Positions 26,386-37,568 of a stretch of DNA of 64,000 nt are shown here, in pieces; position 1 is the first letter of the stretch, and each line of letters begins with the position of its first letter. Made by a program: the position numbers and the translations under genes. The notes below the pieces were generated by a model that did no database searches, was not told the DNA's origin, and saw only the letters and a program-made list of their open reading frames with translations. This DNA comes from Varroa destructor (taxonomy: Eukaryota; Arthropoda; Arachnida; Mesostigmata; Varroidae), in the NCBI RefSeq assembly GCF_002443255.2, contig NW_019211456.1, positions 46,324,324-46,388,323 of the forward strand. The letters run 5' to 3'.

Positions 26386-26514
26386 ATCTCATCATCAGCG
26401 TGCATGTCGTGCGCAATGAAGAACATGCTGGTTTGTCGCCTTGCAGCTTCCGAAGAGTCATCCAGCGTATGTGGCAAGACACCATTCAGGGTTATTGCTA
26501 CTACTATGGATCCT
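26386..26514 (+). CDS. Candidate exon, unrecognised
   Basis: A possible acceptor (CCCACTAG) ends at 26385 and a better one (CGCCTTGCAG) ends at 26446. A strong donor, CCT|GTGAGT, follows 26514. The frame beginning ISSSACMSCAMKN and running through SEESSSVCGKTPFRVI to MDP is open throughout and protein-like. It has ATGs at 26404 and 26416 and would read to a stop at 26574 if unspliced. The minus-strand candidate exon at 26504-26838 overlaps its last 11 bases, so at most one may be real unless they are true antisense neighbours. Confidence 0.28.
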
Positions 26515-26838
26515 GTGAGTATAGTTGGAGACACAGGATACATGCATAAACACGTTGCCAATCTGGCTGGTTAGATTTTCGGACGAGAGGGTCGGCCACC
26601 TCGTGTTGAGACCCGTGCTGCTGCTCTAACGACGACCAGAGATCTTCCACCCATTGTCGTTCCCTCTGCTTTAGCAGCTGGACGCCTCGCTTCGTCTGAT
26701 CTGAATCTGAGGTCTCCATGGGCAAAGTATCCTCGAGGTCGTTTGGCCCCCCTGTCGCTTTGGTGTATCCTGGGCTGATGCCACCGTCATCTCCGTTGCT
26801 GCCGCTGGTGCCACCAAAGGCGCTCCTGCATGGTTCCA
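26504..26838 (-). CDS. Candidate exon of an unknown acidic protein
   Basis: Reading leftwards, an acceptor (TATATTCACTCAG) precedes 26838 and the frame stays open for 111 codons to TAG 26504-26506. The translation has a Gly/Ser/Asp-rich, probably disordered first half (GGTSGSNGDDGG, then NDLEDTLPMETSDSDQTKR). A charged, helix-like second half follows (LLKQRERQWVEDLWSSLEQQ). This is among the most protein-like translations in the window. The last residues look less natural, so a donor may lie before the stop, but none is strong. No family is recognised. Confidence 0.4.
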
Positions 26839-27044
26839 CTGAGTGAATATAAAAATCACCTTGATGACGCCGAAATTAAGGAAAAATCAGTGTCACTATA
26901 GCCATGGAAAGACGAAAAGTCTGCCGACCGCCTCCCTGGCTGTGGAACTGGGAACAGCTACTGACGACTATGACGATAGCATCTACAGTTAGCGCGGTAA
27001 AAGGGAGAGCGGCGGTTTGGGCATAGTGAAATATAAAAACCACT

Positions 27045-27169
27045 TATTCCCTGAGCCCAGTTGGTACGCGCAGAACCAGCAGCAGCCATCACAGCAAAGT
27101 TGTCGGATAAAGACCGCCGCATCTCCGTATCCCAAAAAGAGACCTCTCTGTAGAGGTCTTCACCCAAAT
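27045..27169 (-). CDS. Candidate upstream exon of the 26.5-26.8 kb minus gene
   Basis: An acceptor (AATAATTTGCAG) precedes 27169 and the frame runs through LGEDLYREVSFWDTEMRR and a short Ala-rich part. If it ends at the weak donor after 27045 (ATAA|GTGGTT), the phase fits exon 26838-26504 exactly and the junction codon would be ATG. The donor is poor, so the link is only suggestive. Confidence 0.25.
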
Positions 27170-27474
27170 CTGCAAATTATTGCCACCTTCGTCCCATGTA
27201 GCTAGCTAACCGACCTGCCGTCTTTTAAGGAAAGCCTACTGGGCTCAACGTCTGCTAGCTACCGACAGCCGTCTCCCGTTCAGGGAGCAGCATAGGCCCC
27301 CCGGCAAATGCAATTTTAATTGTCAAGATTTCTTTATATTATCCTGAATGGGCTGTCTGTTTCTCTGCCTTTCTCCACTTCTTGTAGACGTAAAAAGGAA
27401 ACGAGCGTATCCGAATCATTCGCATAGCCCACCATCGTTATGATAAGGGAAGACTTGGAGGCGTTACGATTTTT

Positions 27475-27727
27475 CACGAACATTTACACAAAGACACCAT
27501 TTTTATCTTCATTTTAGAAAATGATTCGTAACTAGAGTGGACTTTGTGACGAGATGTTTCTACCTCAAAATTCCTTCTCGTCTTTTCTTTACGATTTTTG
27601 TTACTGTATATCAGCATAGCTCTTCTTTGCTATATTAAATTGTAAGATGTTGCATTTTAGTGCTTAAACTTGACGAATCAAATATATCAATACCGCTTTT
27701 GTTTTCATCTAGAAGATGATTTGTAAC
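27475..27727 (+). repeat. Local imperfect duplication, spacing about 195 bp
   Basis: About 58 bases at 27475-27533 recur imperfectly at 27671-27727. Shared pieces are ACGAA, then a TTTT(A/G)T.TTCAT.TAGAA core, then ATGATT(C/T)GTAACT. The DNA between is AT-rich. This may be two units of a decayed tandem array. No coding frame is present. Confidence 0.5.
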
Positions 27728-27771
27728 TTTAAATGTTTATATTTGACAAAAATATTTGGAGCAATCCGTTT

Positions 27772-28104
27772 CTATACGTTGTCATTACTATTGCTGTGAG
27801 TTCCACCTGATGAGGTAGGCAACTTCCAAGTAGAAGAATACCTACAATTACCATAAAAGACGATCAGAGGGGGACTCCTCAACCTTTTTACGTCAGTTTG
27901 CTCTCTACGAATACCTAACGTTTCTTGTTTTAAGATTAGTAAACTGGTCCTCTCGCCATTGTAACATGCATATTTCCCACCAGACCAGTACGGTGACATC
28001 CTTTGGTGGTTGATGACCGTGGCGTTTAACTGTTCCACATGCAGCTTATACAGGTCCCTTTCTTGCGGAGAACACAGCTGGTGCCTCTCACGCTCCCCAT
28101 CCGT
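27772..28104 (-). CDS. Unrecognised ORF or exon
   Basis: An open frame of about 110 codons ends at TAG 27772-27774. It reads GERERHQLCSPQERDLYKLH, then a polar stretch with an N-glycosylation-like NATV, then MSPYW and KQETLGIRREQTDVKRL. This is typical of soluble protein rather than low-complexity DNA. An ATG lies inside the frame (MSPYW). No convincing acceptor is seen at the right-hand end, where an in-frame TAA lies just upstream. It overlaps the short plus ORF at 28120 only in their flanks. The product is unknown. Confidence 0.3.
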   Translation of the reverse strand, partial: TDGERERHQLCSPQERDLYKLHVEQLNATVINHQRMSPYWSGGKYACYNGERTSLLILKQETLGIRREQTDVKRLRSPPLIVFYGNCRYSSTWKLPTSSGGTHSNSNDNV

Positions 28105-28119
28105 TTATGGGGTTGACAA

Positions 28120-28392
28120 ATGTCTACAGCCCGAAAGGGTGCACTGTCAGACGGCTACTCGGAGTTGGTTATTGTCCAAGGTAATATTAAGCTGCTTAGA
28201 GGACCTGGTGCTAACAAGGCTAATCACTTGTCCGCTCAGACGTTTATCACGGTGGACAAAGTTGCTTGTTGCTTTACCGCAGACGAATCAATGAGCCTGT
28301 TATTGTTCAGTCCTAATGGCGTCGCATTGCAGGAGCACGGCCAATTTTTTCAGTGCTTAAGCTTTTTTGGTGCTATTAACCTTTCGAAGTAG
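28120..28392 (+). CDS. Unrecognised 90-residue ORF starting at ATG
   Basis: An ATG (context ACAAATG, with A at -3) opens 90 codons ending at TAG 28390-28392, directly after an in-frame TGA. The translation (starts MSTARKGALSDGYSELVIVQ) is mixed and soluble in character with no motif I know. CTACAG inside the first codons could also serve as an acceptor. It may be a small gene, an exon or chance. Confidence 0.25.
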   Translation: MSTARKGALSDGYSELVIVQGNIKLLRGPGANKANHLSAQTFITVDKVACCFTADESMSLLLFSPNGVALQEHGQFFQCLSFFGAINLSK

Positions 28393-28460
28393 ATAGAGCT
28401 CATTGAGATATATAGTCGTAAGCGGCTTATGTGAAACAACCCATAAGGTAATGAAATGAA

Positions 28461-28482
28461 TAGCTAGCTAGCTAGCTAGCTA
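28461..28482. repeat. (TAGC)n microsatellite
   Basis: Five perfect TAGC units plus TA. The array is self-complementary (AGCT steps), so it can fold on itself. Confidence 0.9.
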
Positions 28483-28499
28483 ATTTTTATTGAACGGTA

Positions 28500-30730
28500 T
28501 TATGGAACGAACACTGAATTTTGTGCCTTTTTGAACATTACTATATACTCTGCTGATGCAACATGGAATAAAACTATCAGAAGAAAGTTCGTGACATATA
28601 ATAAACGGTTTAGTTGCCCATTAACCATGCGCGCGGTTCTCTAGGCCACATTCCCGTTGTGTTGCAAAAGATAACTGACTTTCTTTTTATATGGTTCACT
28701 ATGTTTAGAGTTCATTCAGAGAAGACGCACATAAAAGTAATAGAAGAACTCAGATAAAGGGAAGTATACGAAAAATCTATTTCGGCAACTGTGTGTTCTT
28801 CCTTCATGTGCATATACCACTTCTGCAAGAGTATATGCGATACATCGGTAGAGCTCATTTTCGACATAGAAACGGTGCGCCCTGGATGCCTAAAAGCGAC
28901 TGATCTCAAAATGAAACCGACTAATAATAATAAAATACGACTTATTTAAGAAGCAAAATAAAGGATAGCTATTCTAGATCATCAACGATGAAAACAAAAA
29001 GCACATGAAAAACAGCTGTTTTTTAAAGCTACTCAAGGTGCTTTCAAGGCCTGCCGAAGTGCTCCACATATTGAGGTCGTTAAAGAGAGAACTCAAAAAT
29101 GGTTTGATCGGAACGTTCGAGCCCTCGAGTACTCATCCTCACTAACGATTATTGGACACAGCAGAAATGTGCCTGTACATGCTCATAACGGTACTCTCTT
29201 CTGTCCTTTAGTTGTTTGCATTTATAAAGCTTTCAATTACAATACAATACTTCTTCTGTTATACACAGTTGAGCATATATGTCACCAGCTCACAGACTTC
29301 ATGCGGTTGGCAATAACTAGTTCAGTTAGTAATGAAAGTTAGTTCTATAACAATTTAAAGTCGTATAGAGGTTCACTGTGATTGTATATTAACCGGCTTA
29401 AGTAAGTTCTTACGTGCAAAACATTCTATGCTATGTCTTGTATCGCCGTAAGTTCACACTGTAAGTGCCAGACAACAAAATTCACCGTATGTTGGTCATA
29501 TCGCAGTATACATACCGCTTTATTCTTTACTCCGTCAACTTTAGTGGGGAACGTGTGATCAAAGAAATCGCTAGTAGAGCGTGGGGGGCGTAGAAACAAG
29601 CTTCCTTCACGATGCTATTTGAGAAAATGCTCCGGATAGCTATGTTCGCAGTTTTCCCTCACAGCTTAGAGAAGTAAGGATACAAAGTAGTCGTCAAGTG
29701 TCGCTTCTGTCTTCTATGTGCGGCACTTTGGCCTGCGGAGGCAAGGGGGATCTGATCCTACGTGAGCTTTACTCCCGTACGGACGCAAGCGTAGTAGACT
29801 AGTCCGACAGCAAAGGACGCAGCACTGGACCCAACACCGTAGCGGACTAATGCACAAACTGCAAAAGTAGTTAATCCTAGAAGGACTGACCAGATCAATA
29901 GGGCTAGATGTTTGAGCCGGCTAGGTCAGACAGAGCCTTCCTGGCTGCTAGCACACATACGGCCCCTTAGCAAATCCCCATTACTTCACTCATCGCGCTG
30001 ATACAAGTCTATATATCTACCAAGAACTTACTTTGTAAGTCAGAAAGTCACACAAGAGCTTTTCGAGCGCTTAGAATAACGACTCGGCGTATATTAGATT
30101 ACAAAGTCTGTCATAAGCTTAGGCACGGACCTTGTTGAGCAGATATTGGGTACGCCTTTACGTTATGACATATTCAAATATTAATTTTCAAAGCAGTCGC
30201 GTGAGCCGTGGAGAAACAAACTAGCACTGTCTTTTCAATTTAGACCTTCTTATAGAACTTCCTAGAGAAATAGCTTCAGATGGAAAAATCACTCGCCTAT
30301 AGGGCCGATACGATTTACTAAAGAAGTGAAAAAAGTCAGCCAAATCAAATAAGTATTTGTTTTCTCGCCATATTCCTAATATCAAGTATATCCAAACTAT
30401 AAGACGCTTGGCAATGACAATTTTGACGCCAGTCTGCTAATTAGTAGTAAAGAGTTGGCGAGGGACCCATTCATCTCTGATATTGGTCTCCCTTTGGCTA
30501 CCTTGGGGCAGACTGAAGTGCATAATAGCATTATGATGTAGTTGAACCGTTGCCTTCACTGCTTCGCCAATGTACAATGAACTTTTTCAATGGGATTTCC
30601 TTACCAATATAATGTCAAACACTAGATAATGGTACGAAATTGCTTATCTAGAACCTCACATTACGCGCCTAAAATGTGCGCACGTACATGCTTTCGCACA
30701 GTAATTTTCTAAAGATCATTTTATAATTAC
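28500..30730. other. No gene seen
   Basis: The stretch is AT-rich with a GC-richer island at about 29580-30000 whose open frames are short and undistinguished. There are no splice-bounded exons that I would defend. Confidence 0.35.
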
Positions 30731-30732
30731 AG

Positions 30733-31065
30733 AAAATTGACCACAGCCATCTTTGCAATAGACTTCGCGGATAGGTACGTTTTGAATGTGTATTGTGAAA
30801 CAAACTGTCCGTTCGGACCAGGCGCGTGCCATGAAAAACGTGCACCGAAGTGCAGTTCGCAGACGTTTTTCTTTTTATGCGTTGGACTGACGGATCTGGT
30901 TTTTTCAACGAGTAGTGTAATCACGGTAACCGAAGTAATGGAAGAGTGGTTTTCGTCAAATGTGTTTTTTTACTACATAAATGAAGGCAGACTTCGCGCG
31001 AGTTTAGTCAATAACTGGTATAGTATTTCATCGTATGTTATTTTCAGTGAAAAGAAGACGGATAG
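30733..31065 (+). CDS. Candidate exon with acceptor and donor
   Basis: The frame is open for about 110 codons between an acceptor (TATAATTACAG, ends 30732) and a good donor (GATAG|GTAAAT, exon end 31065). It reads FAIDFADRYVLNVYCETNCP, then a Cys-rich piece (GPGACHEKRAPKCSS), then a hydrophobic stretch (TFFFLCVGLTDLVF). A Cys-rich segment beside a hydrophobic one would fit an extracellular or membrane protein, but no family is recognised. The minus strand here also has two 65-79 codon frames, which I take as shadows. Confidence 0.35.
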
Positions 31066-31494
31066 GTAAATGAATGCGGACGTATTAGAGATACATGAAT
31101 ATAATGATCTGCGTGTGGGCGAAACAAGCACATTATATGAAATGATAGATCTTATCCTACGTATCCTAAGGACAATTTTCTCAAATCATTTATGGAATTC
31201 CCTGCGTTTTCGCGTTTCTAACGTTGCTCAGGCGACTTGAAGTAGACTCGTACGCGAAACACCACTTGCTCTAGTTGAGTTGGCTTGTAGCCCCGTTGCG
31301 CTCAACGCTAATAGGGTATAATTGCGTAAGATATCCGACAAGGCCACAACCTGATCCACTTTTATCGAGCTGCAGTAATACGCTTTCTCTGAAACGTACA
31401 GCTAGTAAACGGTCCAGCCAACGGCGTAGTGCGGCAGGCTTCACAACAGACTCTACAGTGATCTAGATATAGGCAAAAGTACGGTGCGTATTTT

Positions 31495-31773
31495 TCAGCA
31501 ACGAGTCAGATGTTCCGACTCGTCCCTACCGAGAAATGCACCCCTTCTATCAATCGTTGCCATCAAAATCGATATAAAGTAAACCGTAAAGACGTGTGAT
31601 ACCTCTCCAATACAATATGGATAATCAAATATCTTCCAGGCGAATGACCACAGACAACGATTACGACAAAGGACGTTTATGCAGACATATTGAGAAATGG
31701 TTAGGTCTTTTCTAATTGCGCATGTTGTTTTGTAATCTACTTTTGAAGACAGCCCGTATCTCACTATTGGCAC
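31495..31773 (-). CDS. Unrecognised open frame
   Basis: About 92 codons are open and end at TGA 31495-31497. A hydrophobic stretch (VSHVFTVYFISILMAT) is followed by a charged end (RRGAFLGRDESEHLTRC). There is no ATG near the right end and only a poor acceptor (CTCCGTAG). It could be the C-terminal exon of a membrane protein or chance. Confidence 0.2.
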   Translation of the reverse strand: MPIVRYGLSSKVDYKTTCAIRKDLTISQYVCINVLCRNRCLWSFAWKIFDYPYCIGEVSHVFTVYFISILMATIDRRGAFLGRDESEHLTRC

Positions 31774-31979
31774 TACCCTTGTTGACGTGAACTACGGAGA
31801 CGCTTTTGTTCCAGTTTGCTCAATTAGTTGTTACTGGGCGTATGAGCCTTAAGGAAATGCGGGCTATTCAGTCGCTTAAAACAAATTATAATCTTGTTTT
31901 GTTGGCATCCTTTGAGATAACAGCTACGATACAACACTCAAGCCGGACTGCAGTACTACTTGTTGTAAATGTTTTTTAG

Positions 31980-32008
31980 AAAAAAAAAAACAAAAAAAAA
32001 AAAGAAAA
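31980..32008. repeat. Poly-A tract
   Basis: Two A-runs are separated by a single C and followed by GAAAAG. This could be the tail of a retroposed sequence on the plus strand or a simple homopolymer. No matching element body is visible to the left. Confidence 0.6.
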
Positions 32009-32477
32009 GCTATAAATGTTGTACTCGCATTACATTACAAGGAACGCTCAACCAACATACAATTACAAGACGCGTGTAACTTAATTTATTCGAAAGAATT
32101 TAAATCTGCGACGCCAGCTATTATAAGTTGTCAACTAAATATCGAAGAGAACATTTTTTACGTGTTTTTATCTGACGGTTATTGTTCTGCATAGCTTAGC
32201 TAGGAGGCAAAATACTCGTTACAGAATGACCAGGCAAGGGGCAGGCGTTGCTGGAATCAATGTGTACAACCTTGCAATGACGTCGTATTTTCCTTTTCGT
32301 TAGGTTTGTATGTGTTTCTGACATGTTCTGATTGATGTTCATGTTTACTTGCTTTATATGTTTATGCTGTGAAAGGTTTTTTGCTCACTAGCTTAGTTCG
32401 ACACGCGGATGTGTGAATTACTAACACTATTGAATGTTAGGTCGTCACAGTGAAAGCCTAAAAAAAATTGTCGGCAG

Positions 32478-32740
32478 ACACGTATGCGTATGACAGACTA
32501 TTTCAACCTCATGCATCTGTTCTTTGGACTTTACAACGATGTACAGCTTTTGTTTTGCTGCGACTCAGACATCGTGTGAGCATCATAGATTCAAGTGCGG
32601 CCCGGCAGCTCGTAGGTAGCCTTACGAGCATCTACCAGACAGTGAACATTATTATTAGTCATTCGTTGAGATCCACTTTCGTTTCCGACAGTCGAGATCT
32701 GATAGGACAATTGGAAAGCGAAGTGGAAATCCTTTCTTAG
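32478..32740 (+). CDS. Candidate terminal exon
   Basis: After a possible acceptor (GTCGGCAG) the frame is open to TAG 32738-32740. The translation is strongly protein-like: LFQPHASVLWTLQRCTAFVL, then SIIDSSAARQLVGSLTSIYQ, then a charged end (DLIGQLESEVEIL). It looks like helical protein but matches no family I can name. The acceptor lacks a pyrimidine tract (an A-run precedes it), which lowers confidence. Confidence 0.28.
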
Positions 32741-33178
32741 TCAGGTCTAGTTAAATTTTTTTTATGCTTACTGTTTCTATGTCTCGCTTTTATATGAACA
32801 ACGCAGCTGTTTGTCTGCTTCTCTTCAGCAAACTATGACAGTCTCCGGACACTCTTTTGGTTTGTGCCTTTAGTTTCGGGGTCAGATACCTCTCTGCGGG
32901 GCATATGCCATGAGCGACGATTTTTACTCGCAAGCGGCAGTCCAACCACATTGCACATAGACTACATTAGCTCTAACGTTCACCATCACGAATACTGACG
33001 CTAGCAATTCCTGTCGGCCGGAAAGAAACGCAAGGGATATGGGCATTCGTAGAGATCGCAATGAATGAGTGGACTGCGCAAGCTGAGAGCCAGTAACAAC
33101 AGAAGCTACGGTCGTTGTCAGACCTACGCCTTCCACACGCCTAGGAGCCTACTGTCCACTATGAAAAGAAAAAAGACT

Positions 33179-33234
33179 TGCTTCCATGGAATAGTAGGAA
33201 ATGAGCGGGCCGAAAGCCTACTAACGCCAAGATG
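33179..33234 (+). pseudogene. RNase H-like fragment of a LINE (decayed)
   Basis: The frame reads FHGIVGNERAESLL, which fits the H.GI.GNE.A...L signature of the RNase H domain carried by some non-LTR retrotransposons (I and R1-type clades). The flanking frames are interrupted, as expected for a dead copy, and no other RNase H motif is clear. It is a short match, so chance is possible. Confidence 0.3.
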
Positions 33235-33519
33235 AGTCGGAGCCCGGTTGATATATGAGCGTATACCCGATTGCTGGCATCCTTGATCCTCCGCACCGTA
33301 GAACCGTCTGTGTGAGTGTATATGCGGACGCTACTATTGCCGTCACTGCATAACGATACCATAGCCTACTGCTAACGGGAGTGAGCCTCCTAAACGTAAT
33401 GAAAGCCCTTAGCTATTCTAGCATTTTATTCGAAAGGTAAATGCGCATGCATCGCGGTGGAAGGATGAGCACGGACGACGCACTGCACTGCCGCAGCCCT
33501 TTTGGTATGATTCATCCGA

Positions 33520-33844
33520 AGAGGTGCTTTGTACGCAGATGATATCTACACAAGCTACTTGTTATGGCAACCGAAAGGCGAGCTCTATCCAGCTTGCCTT
33601 TGGTGATTCTAAACCTAATAAAACGGAATCAAGGTGCCTATCCGTCGTTTGTTGTAGCGAACTCGAAGCTAAGAGGAAAATGCGAGTTGAGATGAAAAGA
33701 TTCGTGCTCCTTAAAGGTACTCTTAAGAGGAACTCGCCACGTGCTCTATTCGTCCTCTCCCTGAAAAGAGGGAAAACTTTGTCATTAATGAAGGCGGATT
33801 ATGATATCTTAAGGAGTTGTTTTTCAATTGCAACAAGTAGATAA
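33520..33844 (+). pseudogene. Reverse-transcriptase-like fragment (decayed)
   Basis: YADDI is encoded at 33532-33546, the catalytic box of reverse transcriptases. About 60 bases later, in another frame, QLAFGDSKPNKTESRCLS resembles the LINE segment after that box that normally contains a KT pair. A frameshift and a deletion would reconcile the two. The longer open frame 33524-33844 continues with basic protein-like residues. Its order relative to the RNase H-like piece at 33179 is opposite to an intact element, so these are probably two separate fragments. Confidence 0.3.
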
Positions 33845-34615
33845 GAAAAAAAAAACAGACTATTATTTATTATCTTCTTCTTTGGAATTTGGTTCTTTTC
33901 TCGCCAAACGTGACGATGTAAGTTTGATTGTAGTATCTGCATTTGGCGATAATTTATACTTTGCCGATGCATGTTAATAGTAGCAGGATGTCTTAATTTG
34001 TGCAATTTACAGAACACTTTTGCTTACCAAGGAACCGGTTAACAAGTAGAAAAAACGGGCTGGTTACAATCTGAATGCTGTCTATTCAACGGAATTGTCA
34101 TCTAAAGCTTTCTAAAATCTCTTGAAAAGCTGATATAAAGACAAGACACGACAGCTGCTCAAATCTTTGCGCAACTGTGGAGGACGGGAACTACCGCTAT
34201 ATCGATCTATAGTTGCAGACTTACTTGACTGCTCGTCCTTCGTTCTTAAGTGTAGCAACGCCCGAACATTTCAATGTCTATGAGCATTAGCATTTTTAAG
34301 CAGGAAACGTAGATGTTGTTGACGCAAACTCCTGCTGGCAGAGGTGAGTACGTGGTCAATGACGTTGCCAGCAATTTCAGAGTCGACAAGATTGACTAAA
34401 GTCATCTATTTGAAATGATCTTTTGTTGTTTATACGTCGCCTGATTTTATGCTTAGTATGTTGTATCAGCATATTAGGCACGTACTCAAAGGGACGCTAT
34501 AGAAAATGTAGACACCCGCCACCACACACAATCTATCCTCCCGCTATCACCCCCCTGCAGTATCCGTTGGATATCAAAAAACTTCGTTTTTACTCTCTCT
34601 GTTCACTCTGTTCCA

Positions 34616-34634
34616 AATAAATAAATAAATAAAC
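34616..34634. repeat. (TAAA)n microsatellite
   Basis: Four near-perfect AAAT/TAAA units follow a short GC-richer stretch. It also contains AATAAA, so it could serve as a plus-strand poly(A) signal, although no gene is identified before it. Confidence 0.7.
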
Positions 34635-34639
34635 ATTAT

Positions 34640-36260
34640 GAAGGTTCATTTCGCGATCTTTAGGTAAACTAAATATATACACTATCGGCAATCCATCTTG
34701 TTGGCCGTCTCCTAAACATAATCGGAATACACATTTTCGAAATAAAAGACAATAATTCATGGTATCTAACTTAATTCTATTTGCTATATTGATGTTAGGC
34801 CGTAGTCAATCGGAAATGATGTTATAGGCGAAAGTTCTGTCCAAAGAAGCACTTAATGTTTCTTGCAGCGTTAGAACATTAGACAAACACTCGCTCTAAG
34901 AATAGCTCTATTTCCCACTTTAGGTGTGTTAGGTCTACGACGACAGACGCCATAAGGATTTAGGTTTAAACTGTCTGCCAGACATACGCTTACGTTATCG
35001 GGTACTGCATAGGGCCTGCCACCAAATGTAGGAACGATGAATTAATGACGCCTGTCATCATCAGCCAGTATCTTTACTTCTAGTTCGCAGAGAAGGTAGG
35101 TAGGGAATTCTAAGGCGCTGGCAGCAGTTCGCTCGTGGAGCGAATAAGTTACAAACTACATTTACGTTTAAATATTTGAACTCACTTCTGGCTTACATTA
35201 GGAATAGGGTTAAAAAATAGCTTCGCCCGATCGGCAAATTGCACCTCGACTGCAGAGTATTATAAGTGTGGCAGTCTTAGCTCTCGATACTAAGGCATGA
35301 GTAAGCAGATGTGGCCTGTTAAGGTAGACAAGATGGCAAAAAACGTCTTACATCTCGCTTGCCTAGTGCTTTTGACCAAGTTAAAAGTCGCTAAAATTTT
35401 CCGTGCTTGTTTCTAACGATCGCGTGCGACTCTTGCAGAGCTAGTCGCCTTAAAATACCAGCGTGAACTTTGCTTTCACAATGGCAGCCGGCACACATTG
35501 ATCCAGAAAAGCTCAAACTAGGGCCTCGAAGCAGTAGTCTGCGCTTGTATACACCTCGCCGTGCACTCCGCCGATGATGTAGCTAGCAATAGTACGAGAA
35601 GTAACGCTGGCCACGGCGGCCGAAACGGCCCACAATAGCAGGTTCGACGACTAACGCCGGTAAATATGCCTTCTGCACGGATTATTAAAATGTTTTACGA
35701 ATGGTGTGAAAATGGACAAAAAGAGTGTAGCAAAGCGTTACTGTAGTGTTAAATAGAACGAAGTACGCGTTCTCTACTTTTGAAACACTTATTGGACCAC
35801 GGAATGCACCAGACGATACGTTCTTGTCACTGTTGTGCCTGGCATTATGATTCGATTACCACCTACGGGTCGCGCTCACGCAGATATCGACGCGGGCAGA
35901 ATAAATGTAATATAAGTTTCTGTTAGATATTGACTCAGAACATGGTTTATGTCTATGGAAGTTGTGTCACATCTCACGGCTACAGGTTATTGGCTCTGCG
36001 TGAAGAAGGCAGTACGCCGAAATCGCTGTTGTGCGCGCCCGATTTCCTCCAATATAAGAGGCTGTTATCTTCGTTGAACTGACAAAAAGGATCACAGCTG
36101 ATCCTTTGTTGGCAGTATCCGAAGAGTTGCGTATAGTTAGGTGGAATCGCGTTGGCTGAGCGAGAAGATAAGCTGACCGACGTTGGAATCTTGTTAGATA
36201 CGGCTTTCCGGACTAGAAAAGAAGACCAGCAGTCAGCGTATGCCAGTGTGCTGATGGTCA
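34640..36260. other. No gene seen
   Basis: There are no supported exons. Around 35570 a short frame reads HSADDVA, which loosely recalls an RT catalytic box, but nothing around it agrees. Confidence 0.35.
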
Positions 36261-36559
36261 GTGGATAGCCGCTTTGGCCAGTTGGTGATCAATGGAGACA
36301 AATGGCCCAAACGCGAGCTATTGGCGGTATTTGAAGCCGGGTTCGCAATAGAAACGGGTCAGCCAAGTTTCAGTTGGTTCATTTGGAGTGACAGACGGGC
36401 CCAGCTAGCAAGACTGATCATAGCAGTAAGGTCAGTCCATAAATATTAGAGAGCAAAGCAGCCGTCACGTAAGGGCGATGCAAATGCTGCCTGAAAGAGG
36501 CAACCTAAGTTAAGGCGACGAAAGGGGCAGGTGCGCGTTATTGGGAATATAACTTGATA

Positions 36560-36668
36560 ATCCATGATTCAATAGTCGGCCGAGAAAGCATCATCGCGGA
36601 AAAGGCCAGAAAGATGTGCGGCTTGATGATCAACCCCAGTAACAAACTGCTACACAAAATGGCGTGAG
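36560..36668 (+). pseudogene. Possible LINE reverse-transcriptase fragment
   Basis: The frame reads ESIIAEKARKMCGLMINPSN and then KLLHKM. In LINE RTs the segment just after the catalytic box commonly has the form ARK.GL.IN..KT; the match here is close but short. Upstream (36261-36449) an open frame of 62 codons has no recognisable RT motif. No ends or other domains are visible. Confidence 0.25.
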
Positions 36669-37449
36669 GCGACGGCGGTTCGCAGGTGTTGCGGGTGGAA
36701 AGGGACTCTAAGCTAGTATCAAGGCTGTCATCAAAAACGAAGGCAAGCTAGAGGAACTTATGCGCGCATAATTATTTTGCACGTATCAGTTAGCTGACAT
36801 CGTATTACGATAACCGGACTTGACGTTCGCACTTCTGCAGGGCCCTGCTTATACTAGCATTGAACGATCGGAAATCACGATTGCGTTACTGAAAATATTT
36901 TGTCGACCCAACATCCACATTATGCAGGAATTGTGTGACATATTCCATTAACATAAGAGTGCTCGCTCTTCCATTGGACTTGGAATAATGAGTGTCAACA
37001 CTGTATGATCCCTTCCGGGGCAGGATTCAATCGCAAGTTTTGTGGAAAGCCTTTTTATAAACGGAACACAATGCAAACGTTAGGACACGATTGACAGCAA
37101 GTTAATGGTAACATCTAGTAAAAAGTCCAAATGTAAAAAACAGGCGAATATTTAACGGACGTCACGTAGCTTGCACACCTCATAACTTTATAGAGAGTTG
37201 TTCTCCCCTTCTAACAAATTGCAGTTTTAACATAGGGAACAGGAATAAAAGACAAAGTTGTTTTTATTATGCCCACGTTTTTATCATATCTGTATGTTCA
37301 ACCGCATAATGTGTGCCCCATTTGCAGAAATCATGCGGGCGTGGGTTATTGCTATACCTTTGTTGTTGCAATAGCTTTGGCAACTGGCGTATTCGTAGAT
37401 GCAACCAAAACGACTGACTCCACTTAGTTCTTTTCTTTGCCGATTTTCA

Positions 37450-37568
37450 CGCCGTCATAAAAATATAAAATATAATTTAACTTATTTTACTTTTATTAAT
37501 TAAATTAACTTTTAATAATAATCTTAATAATCTTTTATTAAATTAACTTATTATTTTAACTCATTTTA
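37450..37568. repeat. AT-rich low-complexity block
   Basis: More than 100 bases consist almost only of A and T, with repeated ATTAAATTAACTTATT-type words. It could act as a DNA-unwinding or matrix-attachment type sequence, but it is reported as low complexity only. Confidence 0.8.

Noticed and set aside
28461..28482. Regularly spaced repeat that might suggest a CRISPR-like array
   Set aside because: It is a plain four-base microsatellite with no spacers.
30669..30908. Minus-strand frame with VCELHF, recalling the C..HF end of a THAP zinc finger
   Set aside because: The first Cys pair and the rest of the THAP domain are absent, and the plus strand gives a better-bounded exon.
35565..35610. 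HSADDVA, resembling an RT catalytic box
   Set aside because: No supporting RT motif on either side in any frame.
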